From Actinophytocola sp044466355 (lineage in GTDB: Bacteria; Actinomycetota; Actinomycetes; Mycobacteriales; Pseudonocardiaceae): 64,000 nucleotides of DNA. Both the position numbers and the translations under genes were made by a program. Below the pieces are notes generated by a model. It searched no databases. It was not told the origin of the DNA and was given only the letters and a program-made list of their open reading frames with translations. Of this stretch, positions 32,885-41,086 are shown in pieces; the stretch's first letter is position 1, and every line of letters begins with the position of its first letter. The DNA lies in the NCBI RefSeq assembly GCF_044466355.1, contig NZ_JBITMQ010000010.1:124001-188000 (forward strand), written 5' to 3'.

Positions 32885-33664
32885 ATGAGCTACTCGTCGC
32901 CGGACCCGAGGTGGACGCGGCTCGACCAGTCGCGGCCCGCGCCGGTCGTGCCGAGGGAGGTCGCTGCCGACGGGCGTGCGGGCGGCGGCGGGCCGATCCT
33001 GCCGTTGCTGCGCAAGATCGTGGCCGACGAACCCGTCGACCACGACGCGCTGCTCGACCACGTCGCGACCGCCGTGCACGACGTCGAGCCGGTCTTCGAC
33101 CCGCGCCCGGAACTGCTGGCGATGCTGGACCTGCCGGACGTCACCGAGCCCGACCTCGACCAGGACGCCGCCCTCGCGCGCGTCGACGAACTGCGCGCCG
33201 CCCCCGAGGAGCACGCGGGCCTGATCGGCGCGGTCGCCCTCGCCGTCTCGGCCATCTCGGCCACCGCGACCGCGGCGCCGTCACGTGACCTGGCGCCCTC
33301 GGCGATCGGTCTCGTCTGCACGGCGTTGCGGATGGCCCCGCCGCGCCGCTCGGCGAAGGAGGCCTACCAGCACGCGCGGACCGCCCGCAACGCGCTGACC
33401 GCCGAACTTCCCTCGTTCACGTCCGCCGCGCTCGGTGCCGCGTCACTGCACGACACCGCGCTCGAAGAGCCGGCGCTGCGGGTGCTCCTGCGGCTCTACG
33501 TGCTGCGCCGCTGGCTGTTGGAGACCACGTGGCCGCAACGCCGCGTCTGCTGGCGGATGCTGGACAAGGTGGCCGCCGCGACCTACCCGCCCGCCGACCC
33601 GGTCACGCTGACCCAGCTGACCGAACGGCTCGACGAGTACCAGTTCCGCCGCTGGCCGTCGTGA
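32885..33664 (+). CDS. Helical protein of unknown function
   Basis: A 259-residue soluble, mostly helical protein that I do not recognise. It begins MSYSSPDPRWTRLDQSRP and ends with a basic aromatic segment (TWPQRRVCWRMLDKVAAATY, YQFRRWPS). The middle contains acidic helices and no evident catalytic motif. TACGGT at 32873-32878, six bases before the ATG, indicates leaderless transcription from a promoter shared back-to-back with the divergent TenA-like gene across 63 bases. Confidence 0.7.
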   Translation: MSYSSPDPRWTRLDQSRPAPVVPREVAADGRAGGGGPILPLLRKIVADEPVDHDALLDHVATAVHDVEPVFDPRPELLAMLDLPDVTEPDLDQDAALARVDELRAAPEEHAGLIGAVALAVSAISATATAAPSRDLAPSAIGLVCTALRMAPPRRSAKEAYQHARTARNALTAELPSFTSAALGAASLHDTALEEPALRVLLRLYVLRRWLLETTWPQRRVCWRMLDKVAAATYPPADPVTLTQLTERLDEYQFRRWPS

Positions 33665-33768
33665 CGGCGAATTTTCTCCTCGAATTCATTCCCCAACCCG
33701 CGTGACATCACTAACGTGACTGTCACATCGATGGCGCATCGTGCGCGCGAGGGTCGAGGAGTGGTCCA

Positions 33769-34632
33769 TTGCGGAAGAAGATTGCGTTAGCCGGGTTTGG
33801 TGTCGCGTTGCTCGCCGCGACGATCGTGTCCCCGCCGTCGGCACAGGCCGCGGCGCGGAACGGCGTGTGCGAGTCCGGCGAGGTCTGCCTCTACTACAAC
33901 AGTGACAACCAGGGGTCCCTTGTGGACTTCACCGGTTCGGTCAAGAACTACGGCACCGGCGCGGACTGCGTGAAGTTCGTCGGCTCCGGCAACGGCCGCG
34001 GCCAGTGCGTGAAGAACAACGCGGCCTCGGTGTGGAACCGCAAGTCGGTGCCGGTGACGGTCTTCTACAAGAGCGGCTGGTCCGGTGCCATCGACTCGTT
34101 CGTCGCCGGCACCAAGGGCAACCTGCGGGCCGGACTGAAGAACGAGAACGCGGGCCACGTCGTCGGGCAGGGTGACAACCAGCGCCTCGAGTACGGCGTG
34201 TACCACAGCAACACCGGCGGCATCACCGCCTACTTCGACGGCTACCTGAACACCTCGGGCCGTCACGAGGGCATCGACTTCGCGCGTGGTTCCGGCTCCT
34301 CGGTGTACTCGCTGCTGTCGGGCACCGTGATCTACAAGAACGAGGGCGGCGGCGGACTGTCCACACTGTCCATCTACAACGCGCGCCTCGACCGGACCGT
34401 CATCTACCTGCACACCAACCCGCTCGACGGGCTCCGCGTCGGTCAGTCGGTGAGCAGGGGCCAGCGGATCGCGACCGAGGCGGCCCGGGGCGCGAGCGCC
34501 GCGCACACGCACGTCGAGATGCGCCCCGGCCGCAGGGAGCTGGCGGCGCCCAGCGTCGGCGACCCGACGCTGAGCAACCCGATCCCGACCTCGTTCTGGA
34601 TGGCACGCGGCTACAACATCTGCTGCCAGTAG
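33769..34632 (+). CDS. Secreted I36-type inhibitor domain fused to M23 peptidase
   Basis: A 287-residue exported protein. Signal peptide 1-29 (KKIALAGFGVALLAATIV, SAQA). Residues about 33-115 form a crystallin-like peptidase inhibitor I36 domain (GEVCLYYNSDNQGSLVDF) with four cysteines. Residues about 140-265 are an M23/LytM metallopeptidase: His166 and Asp170 in RHEGIDFA and His246-x-His248 in AAHTHVE provide the zinc ligands. M23 enzymes cut peptidoglycan cross-bridges. The start is TTG 33769, preceded by GAGGAG. The 104-base leader region holds a GTGAC-T-GTCAC palindrome at about 33715-33725. It abuts the convergent flavin monooxygenase gene. Confidence 0.88.
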   Translation: MRKKIALAGFGVALLAATIVSPPSAQAAARNGVCESGEVCLYYNSDNQGSLVDFTGSVKNYGTGADCVKFVGSGNGRGQCVKNNAASVWNRKSVPVTVFYKSGWSGAIDSFVAGTKGNLRAGLKNENAGHVVGQGDNQRLEYGVYHSNTGGITAYFDGYLNTSGRHEGIDFARGSGSSVYSLLSGTVIYKNEGGGGLSTLSIYNARLDRTVIYLHTNPLDGLRVGQSVSRGQRIATEAARGASAAHTHVEMRPGRRELAAPSVGDPTLSNPIPTSFWMARGYNICCQ

Positions 34633-34633
34633 G

Positions 34634-35656
34634 TCAGCGCCAGCCGAGGGCGGGGGCGACGTGCGTGAGGATGTCCTCAAGCAGGTGCGCGTTGTAGTCG
34701 ACGCCGAGTTGGTTGGGCACGGTGAACAGCAGCGTGTCCGCCTCGGCGATCGCCTCGTCCTCGGCCAGCTGCGTCACGAGCACGTCCGGCTCGGCGGCGT
34801 AGGAGCGGCCGAAGATCGCCCGCGTGTTCGCGTCGATGAGGCCGACCTGGTCACGGCTCTCGCCGTCGGCACCGAAGTACGCGCGGTCGAGGTCGGTGGT
34901 GAGCGCGAAGACGCTGCGTGAGATCGACACACGTGGCTCGCGCTGCCACCCGGCCTCGGCCCACGCCTTGCGGTAGGCGCGGATCTGCTCGGCCTGCTGC
35001 ACGTGGAACGGCGCACCGCCCTCGTCGTTCTTCAGCGTCGAGCTCATCAGGTGCATGCCCTGCTCGGCGGCCCAGACGGCGGTCGCGTTGGAGCCCGCGC
35101 CCCACCAGATCCGCTCGCGCAGGCCCGGCGAGTGCGGTTCGACGCGCAGGAGGCCAGGCGGGTTGGGGAACATCGGGCGCGGGTTGGGCTGGGCGAAGCC
35201 CTTGCCCTCCAGCACTTTCAGGACCACCTCGGCGTGCTTGCGCGCCATGTCGGCGTCGGTGTCGCCCTCACTGGGCTGGTAACCGAAGTAGCGCCACCCG
35301 TCGATCACCTGCTCGGGTGAGCCGCGGGAGATGCCGAGCTGCAGCCTGCCGCCCGCGATGAGGTCGGCGGCGCCCGCGTCCTCGGCCATGTACATCGGGT
35401 TCTCGTACCGCATGTCGATCACGCCGGTGCCGATCTCGATGCGTTCGGTCCTGGCGCCGATCGCGGCGAGCAGCGGGAACGGCGAGGCCAGCTGCCTGGC
35501 GAAGTGGTGCACCCGGAACCAGGCGCCGTCGGCACCCAGCTCCTCGGCGGCCACCGCCAGGTCGACGGCCTGCAGCAACGCGTCCGACGCCGTCCTGGTC
35601 CGCGAGTGCGGGCTGTCCGACCAGTGCCCGAAGGAGAGGAATCCGATGTTCTTCAC
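34634..35656 (-). CDS. LLM-class flavin-dependent oxidoreductase (luciferase-like)
   Basis: A 340-residue TIM-barrel protein of the bacterial luciferase-like family. It begins KNIGFLSFGHWSDSPHSRTR and has WFRVHHFARQLASPFPLLAA, IEIGTGVIDMRYENPMYMAE and LQLGISRGSPEQVIDGW, the usual flavin/F420-binding strands, and WWGAGSNATAVWAA later. Members use FMN or F420 to oxidise or reduce small molecules. GTG 35656 matches the family N-terminus; GTG 35695 would add 13 residues. It stands alone and shares no spacer with the convergent M23 gene. Confidence 0.88.
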   Translation of the reverse strand: MKNIGFLSFGHWSDSPHSRTRTASDALLQAVDLAVAAEELGADGAWFRVHHFARQLASPFPLLAAIGARTERIEIGTGVIDMRYENPMYMAEDAGAADLIAGGRLQLGISRGSPEQVIDGWRYFGYQPSEGDTDADMARKHAEVVLKVLEGKGFAQPNPRPMFPNPPGLLRVEPHSPGLRERIWWGAGSNATAVWAAEQGMHLMSSTLKNDEGGAPFHVQQAEQIRAYRKAWAEAGWQREPRVSISRSVFALTTDLDRAYFGADGESRDQVGLIDANTRAIFGRSYAAEPDVLVTQLAEDEAIAEADTLLFTVPNQLGVDYNAHLLEDILTHVAPALGWR

Positions 35657-35773
35657 GCCTGGTCCAACACCCACCCACACTGATTGATTCCTCAACTAAC
35701 GCCCTATCGGTGAAATCGCCGGTCTTGCGCCGCGGCCGTTACGGGAGCCGTCTGTCAGCCCAACAATGGCCCC

Positions 35774-36560
35774 ATGACCGCAGACCTCCCCCGCACCATC
35801 ACCCGCCGCGGGCTGCTCGCGGCCACCTCGACGCTCGGCGCCGCCACGCTCCTGGCCACACCCGCCACGGCCGCGCCCGCACGGCGCCGGGACGACCTGG
35901 TCGAGACGTCGGCGGGGTGGGTGCGCGGCACCCGCACGTCCGGGGTCAGCGCCTTCCTCGGCATCCCGTACGGGCACGCCGAACGGTTCCGGCCGCCTGC
36001 GGAGCCCGCGCCGTGGCGCGGAGTCCGGGACGCGACGGAACACGGTCACATCGCCCCGCAGCCGATTCCCGGCGCGCGGCTCGACTACACGCGACTGATC
36101 GGGTGGCTCGACCAGCCCGGCGGGCAGAGCGAGGACTGTCTCGTCCTCAACGTGTGGACGCCCCGCCCCGACGGTGCGCGCAGGCCGGTCCTGGTGTCCT
36201 TCCACGGCGGCGGCTTCTCCAGCGGGTCAACGGCATGCTCGACGCCGTCGCCGCCCTGCGGTGGGTGAACCGGAACATCGCCGCGTTCGGGGGTGATCCG
36301 AACCGGGTCATGGTGTTCGGCCAGTCCGGTGGCGGCGCGAAGACCTCCACACTGCTCGCCATGCCGTCGGCGAAGGGGCTGCTGCACCGCGCGGCCGTCC
36401 AAAGTGGATCGGCGCTCACCCTGGCGAGCCGCGAGACCGGCACGCGCAACACGAGCCGCCTGCTGGCCCGGCAGGATGTGCTTCGACACCCACGGCCCGT
36501 CCGGCGGCGAGCCTCGTCCACGACGGCGTGCGCGCCTTCGGCGGTTCGAGCTTCTTCTGA
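35774..36560 (+). pseudogene. Type-B carboxylesterase remnant with internal deletions
   Basis: The first 155 codons are intact: twin-arginine signal (ITRRGLLAATSTLGAATLLA), FLGIPYGHAERFRPP, GQSEDCLVLNVWTP and the oxyanion-hole motif SFHGGGFSSGS. Right after this, near 36226-36233, the frame shifts and the coding resumes at MLDAVAALRWVNRNIAAF with the nucleophile elbow FGQSGGGAKTSTLLAMPSAK; about 50 codons normally between are missing. A second break near 36470 joins MCFDTHGPSGG, a C-terminal piece of the family, removing most of the catalytic Glu/His region. Intact enzymes are about 500 residues. This gene is dead. Confidence 0.85.
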
Positions 36561-36640
36561 CCGGGGCCCCCGGTCGCACACGGCCGAGCCCGATCATCCG
36601 GCGGATCCGGGCTTCACCGCCACGAAAGCCGCGTACGAGA

Positions 36641-36670
36641 CGTTGAGTGTCCCGAAAGCGTCTTTCAGGG
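36641..36670. repeat. Divergent member of palindromic repeat family B
   Basis: On the reverse strand the element reads CTGAAAGACGCTTTCGGGAC, similar in layout to the CTGAAGGACCCCTTCAGCAC core found at 41614-41635 and 51952-52037. GAAAG (36654-36658) and CTTTC (36662-36666) pair around CGT. It lies between the decayed esterase and the convergent SARP gene, the same kind of junction as the other copies. Confidence 0.4.
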
Positions 36671-36711
36671 CATTGCCCCCGCCGAACCACAAGGTGGCCG
36701 GACCATGATCG

Positions 36712-37000
36712 TCACTTTGGGAACTTCACGCCCGCATATGAGCAAGGATCTCCCTTTTCGGTGATCAGGCCCGCTTCAAGGCACTGAACCGCCCGCGAAG
36801 CGGGCCCCACCCCGCGCACAAGCCGGGCGCAAGCCCACAAAGACGGCCTGCCTGCCCTCCCGTCGACCTGGCGAAGCCCGGTCGACGGGAGGGCAGGCCA
36901 CCCATCCATGCCAAACCACAACAAGCCCAAATCGGAAGGCCCCCTTCCCGAGATCAGCCCCTCCGGCGAGGAGGCCCGTCCGGCGAGGACACCACCCACC
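36712..37000 (-). repeat. Dispersed repeat family A, copy 2 (long, structured)
   Basis: A gene-free stretch of about 290 bases full of inverted repeats. GGCCCGCTTC (36768-36777) pairs with GAAGCGGGCC (36797-36806). The module 36821-36860 is 39/40 identical to 41649-41688. The distal core 36919-36999 matches 19765-19829 inverted, with GAGATCAGCCCC in the middle. A short frame crosses the element leftward but has no coding bias. It lies directly before the convergent end of the SARP gene. Nature unknown: non-autonomous mobile repeat, regulatory RNA or terminator cluster are all possible. Confidence 0.6.
36850..36898. other. 19-bp perfect hairpin inside repeat A copy 2
   Basis: Arms GCCTGCCCTCCCGTCGACC (36850-36868) and GGTCGACGGGAGGGCAGGC (36880-36898) are exact complements around an 11-base loop. 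The copy at 41649-41688 keeps the first 11 bases of the left arm and then lacks the rest of the hairpin, so this part has been gained or lost between copies. Confidence 0.8.
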
Positions 37001-37016
37001 ACAAGACAAACCCGAC

Positions 37017-39764
37017 CTACCCAGGCACCACCGCACCAAGAAGCTTCGCCTCGATCTCGAGTGCGTCCGGGTGGGTCAGCCGTTCGAGCACCTCAACCGC
37101 CCGCCGCCACGCGTCGAAGGCCGCATGGCGCTCACCCGCGGCCTGCAGTGCGTCCCCGAGGTGGTCGAGGCACTTCGCCTCCAGATAAACGCTGCCCAGC
37201 TCGCGGAACAGCGCGAGCGCGTCCCGGTGGCACGCGGCGGCCTCGGTGTGCTGGCCAAGCGCGTGGTGCGCCCGCCCGAGGCAGTGCAGGTTGTGGGCGA
37301 TGCCGTCCCGGTCACCGAACCGGTCCAGCAGCGGTCGCGCCTCGGCGCAGTGCGCGAGCGCCTGCACGTACTCGCCCGCCTCGGCGTGGCAGAGGCCGAT
37401 CGCGGTCAGTGTGAACGCCTCCCAGACCCGGTCGCCCGCGCCCCGGAACAACCGCAGCGCCTTGCGCGCATGCAGCAGTGCCTTCGCGTGGTGCCGGCGG
37501 GTGCCGTGGGCCTCGCTGAGGGAGAAGTGCGTGACGGCCATGCCGGTGGTGTCGCCCGCGTGCGCGTAGTGGCCGAGCGCGCGGTGCAGGTGGTCGAGCG
37601 CCTCACGCTGGTTGCCGCGCAGGACCTCCGCCCTGCCGAGCAGGTGGTGGCCGGTGGCGCGGGCGGCGTCGTCGCCGAGCCGGTCGGCGGCCGCGAGCGC
37701 CGTGCGCTGGGTGTCGGCGCGGTGCCCCCAGTGTCCGTGCCTGCTCAGGTACGTGCTGAGCACCCACGGCAGCTGCCAGGCGTGCACGTCCATGCGGGCG
37801 CGGGCGGCCTCCTCCGTCGCGGCCAGCAGCGTGTGGTGCTCGGCGGTGAACCACGTGACGGCCTCGCGGTAGTCGGTGACGGGGAACCGGGCGACGTGGT
37901 CCTGCGGCGGGTCGAGCGTGATCGGCGGCCAGTGCGGCGCGAGGTGTCGTTCCGCCGCGAACCCCGTGTGCAGGTAGAAGTCGAGACAGCGGCGCAGTGC
38001 CGCGCGCCGGTCCTCCGCGCTGTCGGTCGCCTCGGCCAGCTCGGCGGCGTACGCGCGGAGCAGGTCGTGCGAGCGGAAGCGGCCGGGGCGGTGCTCGTCC
38101 ACCAGGTGTGTCCTGGTCAGCTCGCTCAGCAGCGCACGGGCCTGCGGCACCTCGACACCGGCGAGGGAGGCGATGGCGAACCGGTCCGCGTCGGGGCCGG
38201 GGTGGGTGCCCAGCAGCCGGAACAGGCGGGCCGCGTCCGCGCTCAGCGTGCGGTACGACCAGGAGAACACCGTGCGCACGCCCGCCGACGTACCGTCCGC
38301 CTCCAGCGCGTCCAGCCGGGTGCACTCGTCGCGCAGCTCGGCGGCCAGCGCACGCAGCGGGAACGCCGGGTTGCTCACCGCACGGCCCGCCACCACGGCC
38401 AGTGCCAGCGGGAGCCGGGCGGAGTGCGCGACGAGCGCGGTGACGGCGTCCGGTTCGTCGGCCACCCGGCCGTGTCCGAGCCGCCGTTCGAGCAGCGACA
38501 CGGCCTCGTCCTCGTCGAGCACGGCCAGCGGGACCGGTACGGCGCCTTCGCGGGCGACCAGGTCGGCGAGCCGGTCGCGGCTGGTGACCAGCGTGAGGCA
38601 GCGCGGGTCGCCGGGCAGGAGCGGCCGCACCTGGTCGGCGTCGTAGGCGTTGTCCAGCACCACCAGCACCCGTTTGCCCGCCAGCAGTCCGCGGTAGCGC
38701 GCGGCCCGCGCCTCCCGGCCCGCGGGGACCTGATCGGGCGGCACCCCGAGCGCCTCCAGGAGACCGTGCAGGGCGGCGCTGGGGCACAGCGGCCTGCCGA
38801 CCGGGTCGAAGCCGCGGAGGTCCACGTACAGCTGGCCGTCCGGGAAACGGTCGTCCTGGCGGTGCGCCCAGCCCAGCGCGAGCGACGTCTTGCCCGTGCC
38901 GCCGGCGCCGGTCACGACGACCACGCCCGCGAGCGCGTCGTCGAGCAGGCCCAGCTCACGGGTGCGCGGGACGAACCACGGGGACGCGGCGGGTAGCTGA
39001 CGCGGCGGGGGGATGCGCACGGCAGTCGTGGGCTGCGGTACCTGCTCGGCGAGCATCCGCTGGTGCAGGCGCTGCAGCGGCTCCCCTGGCTCGACCCCGA
39101 TCTCGGCGACGAGCCGGGCGCGGAACTGGCGGTACCGCGTGAGCGCCTCGGCCCGCCGCCCGCAGCGGTGGAGCGCGAGCACGTGCTGGCCCGCGAGCCG
39201 TTCGTCGAACGGGCGCGCCTCGGTCGCGGTGGCCAGCTCGGCCAGCAGCTCGGCGTGCATCCCGAGGTCGAGGGCCACCTCGTGCCGCTGGACCTCGGCG
39301 GTGAACCGCTCCTCGGTCACCCGGTCGCGCACGGACGCCAGCCACGGGCTGTCCAGCTCGGCGAACGGCTCACCGCGCCACAGCCCGAGCGCCCGGTCGT
39401 ACAGCGCGAGCGCCTGCCCTCCGTCCGCCGCCCGCGCCTTGTCGAGCAGGTCGCGGAACAGGTGCAGGTCGACCGTGTCGGCGTCGACACGCAGCACGTA
39501 CCCGCCGCCGCGGCGGTCGATGCCGCACCCGGCGACGTCGGCGAGCGCGGCACGCAGGCGGCACAGGTAGCTGTAGAGCGCGTGCCGGGCCCGCACGGGC
39601 GCCCGCTCACCCCACACCCGGTCGACGAGCTGGTCGGCGGTCACGGTCCGGCCGGCCTCGACGAGCAACACGGCGAGCACGGACCGCTGGCGCGCGGGCC
39701 CGACGTCGAGGTCCTCGCCCCCGACCCGGACGCGGACCTCGCCGAGCACGGCGAACTCCACCAC
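37017..39764 (-). CDS. SARP (AfsR/DnrI/RedD) regulator with NB-ARC and TPR domains
   Basis: A 915-residue AfsR-like regulator. The N-terminal OmpR-type winged helix is VEFAVLGEVRVRVGG with VDRVWGERAPVRARHALYSY; the BTAD helical domain follows (about 95-245, LHLFRDLLDKARAADG, VEPGEPLQRLHQRML). The NB-ARC ATPase (about 270-560) has Walker A VVTGAGGTGKTSLA, a LVVLDNAYD Walker B and SHDLLRAYAAEL. The last 260 residues are tetratricopeptide repeats (HALGQHTEAAACHRDALALF). Members activate antibiotic clusters, but none is seen here. Start lies among three consecutive GTG codons (39761-39767) after GGAGGA; 39764 is used. Confidence 0.92.
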   Translation of the reverse strand: MVEFAVLGEVRVRVGGEDLDVGPARQRSVLAVLLVEAGRTVTADQLVDRVWGERAPVRARHALYSYLCRLRAALADVAGCGIDRRGGGYVLRVDADTVDLHLFRDLLDKARAADGGQALALYDRALGLWRGEPFAELDSPWLASVRDRVTEERFTAEVQRHEVALDLGMHAELLAELATATEARPFDERLAGQHVLALHRCGRRAEALTRYRQFRARLVAEIGVEPGEPLQRLHQRMLAEQVPQPTTAVRIPPPRQLPAASPWFVPRTRELGLLDDALAGVVVVTGAGGTGKTSLALGWAHRQDDRFPDGQLYVDLRGFDPVGRPLCPSAALHGLLEALGVPPDQVPAGREARAARYRGLLAGKRVLVVLDNAYDADQVRPLLPGDPRCLTLVTSRDRLADLVAREGAVPVPLAVLDEDEAVSLLERRLGHGRVADEPDAVTALVAHSARLPLALAVVAGRAVSNPAFPLRALAAELRDECTRLDALEADGTSAGVRTVFSWSYRTLSADAARLFRLLGTHPGPDADRFAIASLAGVEVPQARALLSELTRTHLVDEHRPGRFRSHDLLRAYAAELAEATDSAEDRRAALRRCLDFYLHTGFAAERHLAPHWPPITLDPPQDHVARFPVTDYREAVTWFTAEHHTLLAATEEAARARMDVHAWQLPWVLSTYLSRHGHWGHRADTQRTALAAADRLGDDAARATGHHLLGRAEVLRGNQREALDHLHRALGHYAHAGDTTGMAVTHFSLSEAHGTRRHHAKALLHARKALRLFRGAGDRVWEAFTLTAIGLCHAEAGEYVQALAHCAEARPLLDRFGDRDGIAHNLHCLGRAHHALGQHTEAAACHRDALALFRELGSVYLEAKCLDHLGDALQAAGERHAAFDAWRRAVEVLERLTHPDALEIEAKLLGAVVPG

Positions 39765-39872
39765 CACGTGTCCTCCCCGCACCTGACCTGCGGTTTCGAG
39801 GTTATCGCGGGGGTGTGAACAAGGTCATCACCCGAAGTAGTGGACCCGTTGGTGTCCGCCGGGAACGCCGTG

Positions 39873-40373
39873 TCAGGCGGCGGTGACCATCCGTCCGGCG
39901 GTGCGCACACCCGACCACCGGGCGATCTCGGCGTCGAGGTCGAGCGGCGCCACGATGGAGGCGTCGGCGTAGGCGCCCCACTCGTCCCGGGGGAGCATCC
40001 ACATGATCTCGAACTCGTTGCCGTCGGGGTCCACGCCGTAGACGCTCTTGGTGGCGCCGTGGCTGGACTCGCCGGTGCGGGCGCCCGCGTCGACCAGCCG
40101 CTGCCGGAAGTCCGCGAGTTCGTCGATGGTGTCCAGCTGCCACGCGAGGTGGTAGAGCCCCACCCCGCGCTGCCGGGGCCCTGCCTGCTCGACGCCGAAC
40201 AGTCCGAGGTCGTGGTGGTTGCCGGAGCGTGGCGAGCGCAGGAACACCGCGCCCAGCTCCGCTTCACGCGAGACCACCGCCATGCCGAACACCTCGGTGT
40301 AGAAGCGCACGGCACGGTCGAGGTCCGCGACGAACAGCACCGCGTGGTTGAGCCGAACCGGTGCGACGCTCAT
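39873..40373 (-). CDS. VOC-family (glyoxalase/bleomycin resistance-like) protein
   Basis: A 166-residue vicinal-oxygen-chelate protein. It starts VRLNHAVLFVADLDRAVRFY, the first beta-alpha-beta unit with a metal-binding His, continues LGLYHLAWQLDTIDELADF as the second unit and ends VYGVDPDGNEFEIMWML with the usual Asp-Pro-Asp-Gly-Asn and the metal Glu. Ring-cleaving dioxygenases and thiol-dependent detoxification enzymes have this form. ATG 40373 has AGGA upstream. It lies 11 bases after the F420-reductase-like gene and is in one operon with it under the MarR spacer. Confidence 0.88.
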   Translation of the reverse strand: MSVAPVRLNHAVLFVADLDRAVRFYTEVFGMAVVSREAELGAVFLRSPRSGNHHDLGLFGVEQAGPRQRGVGLYHLAWQLDTIDELADFRQRLVDAGARTGESSHGATKSVYGVDPDGNEFEIMWMLPRDEWGAYADASIVAPLDLDAEIARWSGVRTAGRMVTAA

Positions 40374-40384
40374 GATCGGTCCTT

Positions 40385-41008
40385 TCAGGCGGTCGGCCCG
40401 GCGAGCTGCCAACCGCTCTGCCAGGACCAGCCGTTGCGGGCGTTGAGGCTGATGTTCAGGAAGGCCAGCTCCTCGAGCGAGCGGGCCATGCGCAGGCTGC
40501 CCGCGTCGACGGGCCGGAAACCCAGCGAGGTCAGCAGGCTCGCGACGGTCTCCTTGGCGGCGTCGTCGTCACCGGCGTAGAAGCCGTCCAGGGCCCGCTC
40601 CCCCTCGGTCGCGTTGCCGAGCCGCGAGGCGAAGACCGTGTTGAAGGCCTTGACCAGCTTGACGCCGGGCTTGGCGGCGGCGAGCCGCTCGGCGTGGCTG
40701 GCGTCGGTCGTGGTGAGGTCGCTGAAGGTGTCGTTGAGCGGGTTGGTCGCGTCGACGACGACCGCGGTGGTGTCGCCGAGCTGCCCCAGCACGTCGTCCG
40801 CCGCACCCGCGGGCACCGCGAGAACCACCACGTCGGCGTTCTGGGCGGCGTCGGCGACCGTGGCCGCCGCGGTGGCGCCGGTGTGCTCGGCGACCTTGGC
40901 GACGTTGTCGGCGTTCCGTGCGGTGACGGTCACGTCGTGCCCGGCAGTCTTGGCCGCCGCGGCGAGGCCCCCACCGACGTTCCCCACACCGATGATCGCG
41001 ATACGCAT
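40385..41008 (-). CDS. NADPH-dependent F420 reductase-like protein (NAD(P)-binding)
   Basis: A 207-residue protein with a Rossmann N-terminus IAIIGVGNVGGGLAAAAKTA, the phosphate-binding TARNADNVAKVAEH that favours NADPH, the strand ADVVVLAVPAGAADDVL, ATNPLNDTFSDL and VKAFNTVFASRL. This matches the Fno/YqeC-like oxidoreductase group (F420:NADPH type and related reductases). GGAG lies eight bases upstream of the ATG. The divergent MarR gene and the two AT-rich dyads in the 78-base spacer suggest repression relieved by a small molecule. Whether the cofactor partner is F420 is inference. Confidence 0.85.
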   Translation of the reverse strand: MRIAIIGVGNVGGGLAAAAKTAGHDVTVTARNADNVAKVAEHTGATAAATVADAAQNADVVVLAVPAGAADDVLGQLGDTTAVVVDATNPLNDTFSDLTTTDASHAERLAAAKPGVKLVKAFNTVFASRLGNATEGERALDGFYAGDDDAAKETVASLLTSLGFRPVDAGSLRMARSLEELAFLNISLNARNGWSWQSGWQLAGPTA

Positions 41009-41024
41009 CTCGAAGCTCCTCTCA

Positions 41025-41077
41025 TTTACTTCAACCTTGAACTTAAGATAGATGCGAATACTTCAAGCGTCAAGTAA
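41025..41077. promoter_or_regulatory. Two probable MarR operators in the divergent spacer
   Basis: Site 1 (41025-41044) has TTCAA and TTGAA arms around CC, with 8 of 10 outer positions complementary. Site 2 (41059-41076) has TACTTCA and TCAAGTA arms around AGCG, with 6 of 7 complementary. Both are AT-rich and lie between the divergent reductase and MarR genes. Recognition by the adjacent MarR protein is inferred from position. Confidence 0.6.
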
Positions 41078-41086
41078 GTTGGGAGT

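Noticed and set aside
33665..33768. Possible ydaO-type (cyclic-di-AMP) riboswitch before the I36-M23 gene
   Set aside because: The spacer is only 104 bases, too short for that aptamer, and lacks its conserved segments.
36712..37002. A 96-codon leftward frame in repeat A copy 2, and similar frames at 19666-19884 and 41518-41769
   Set aside because: They share short peptide runs only because they cross the same non-coding repeat; codon bias is absent and there is no ribosome site.
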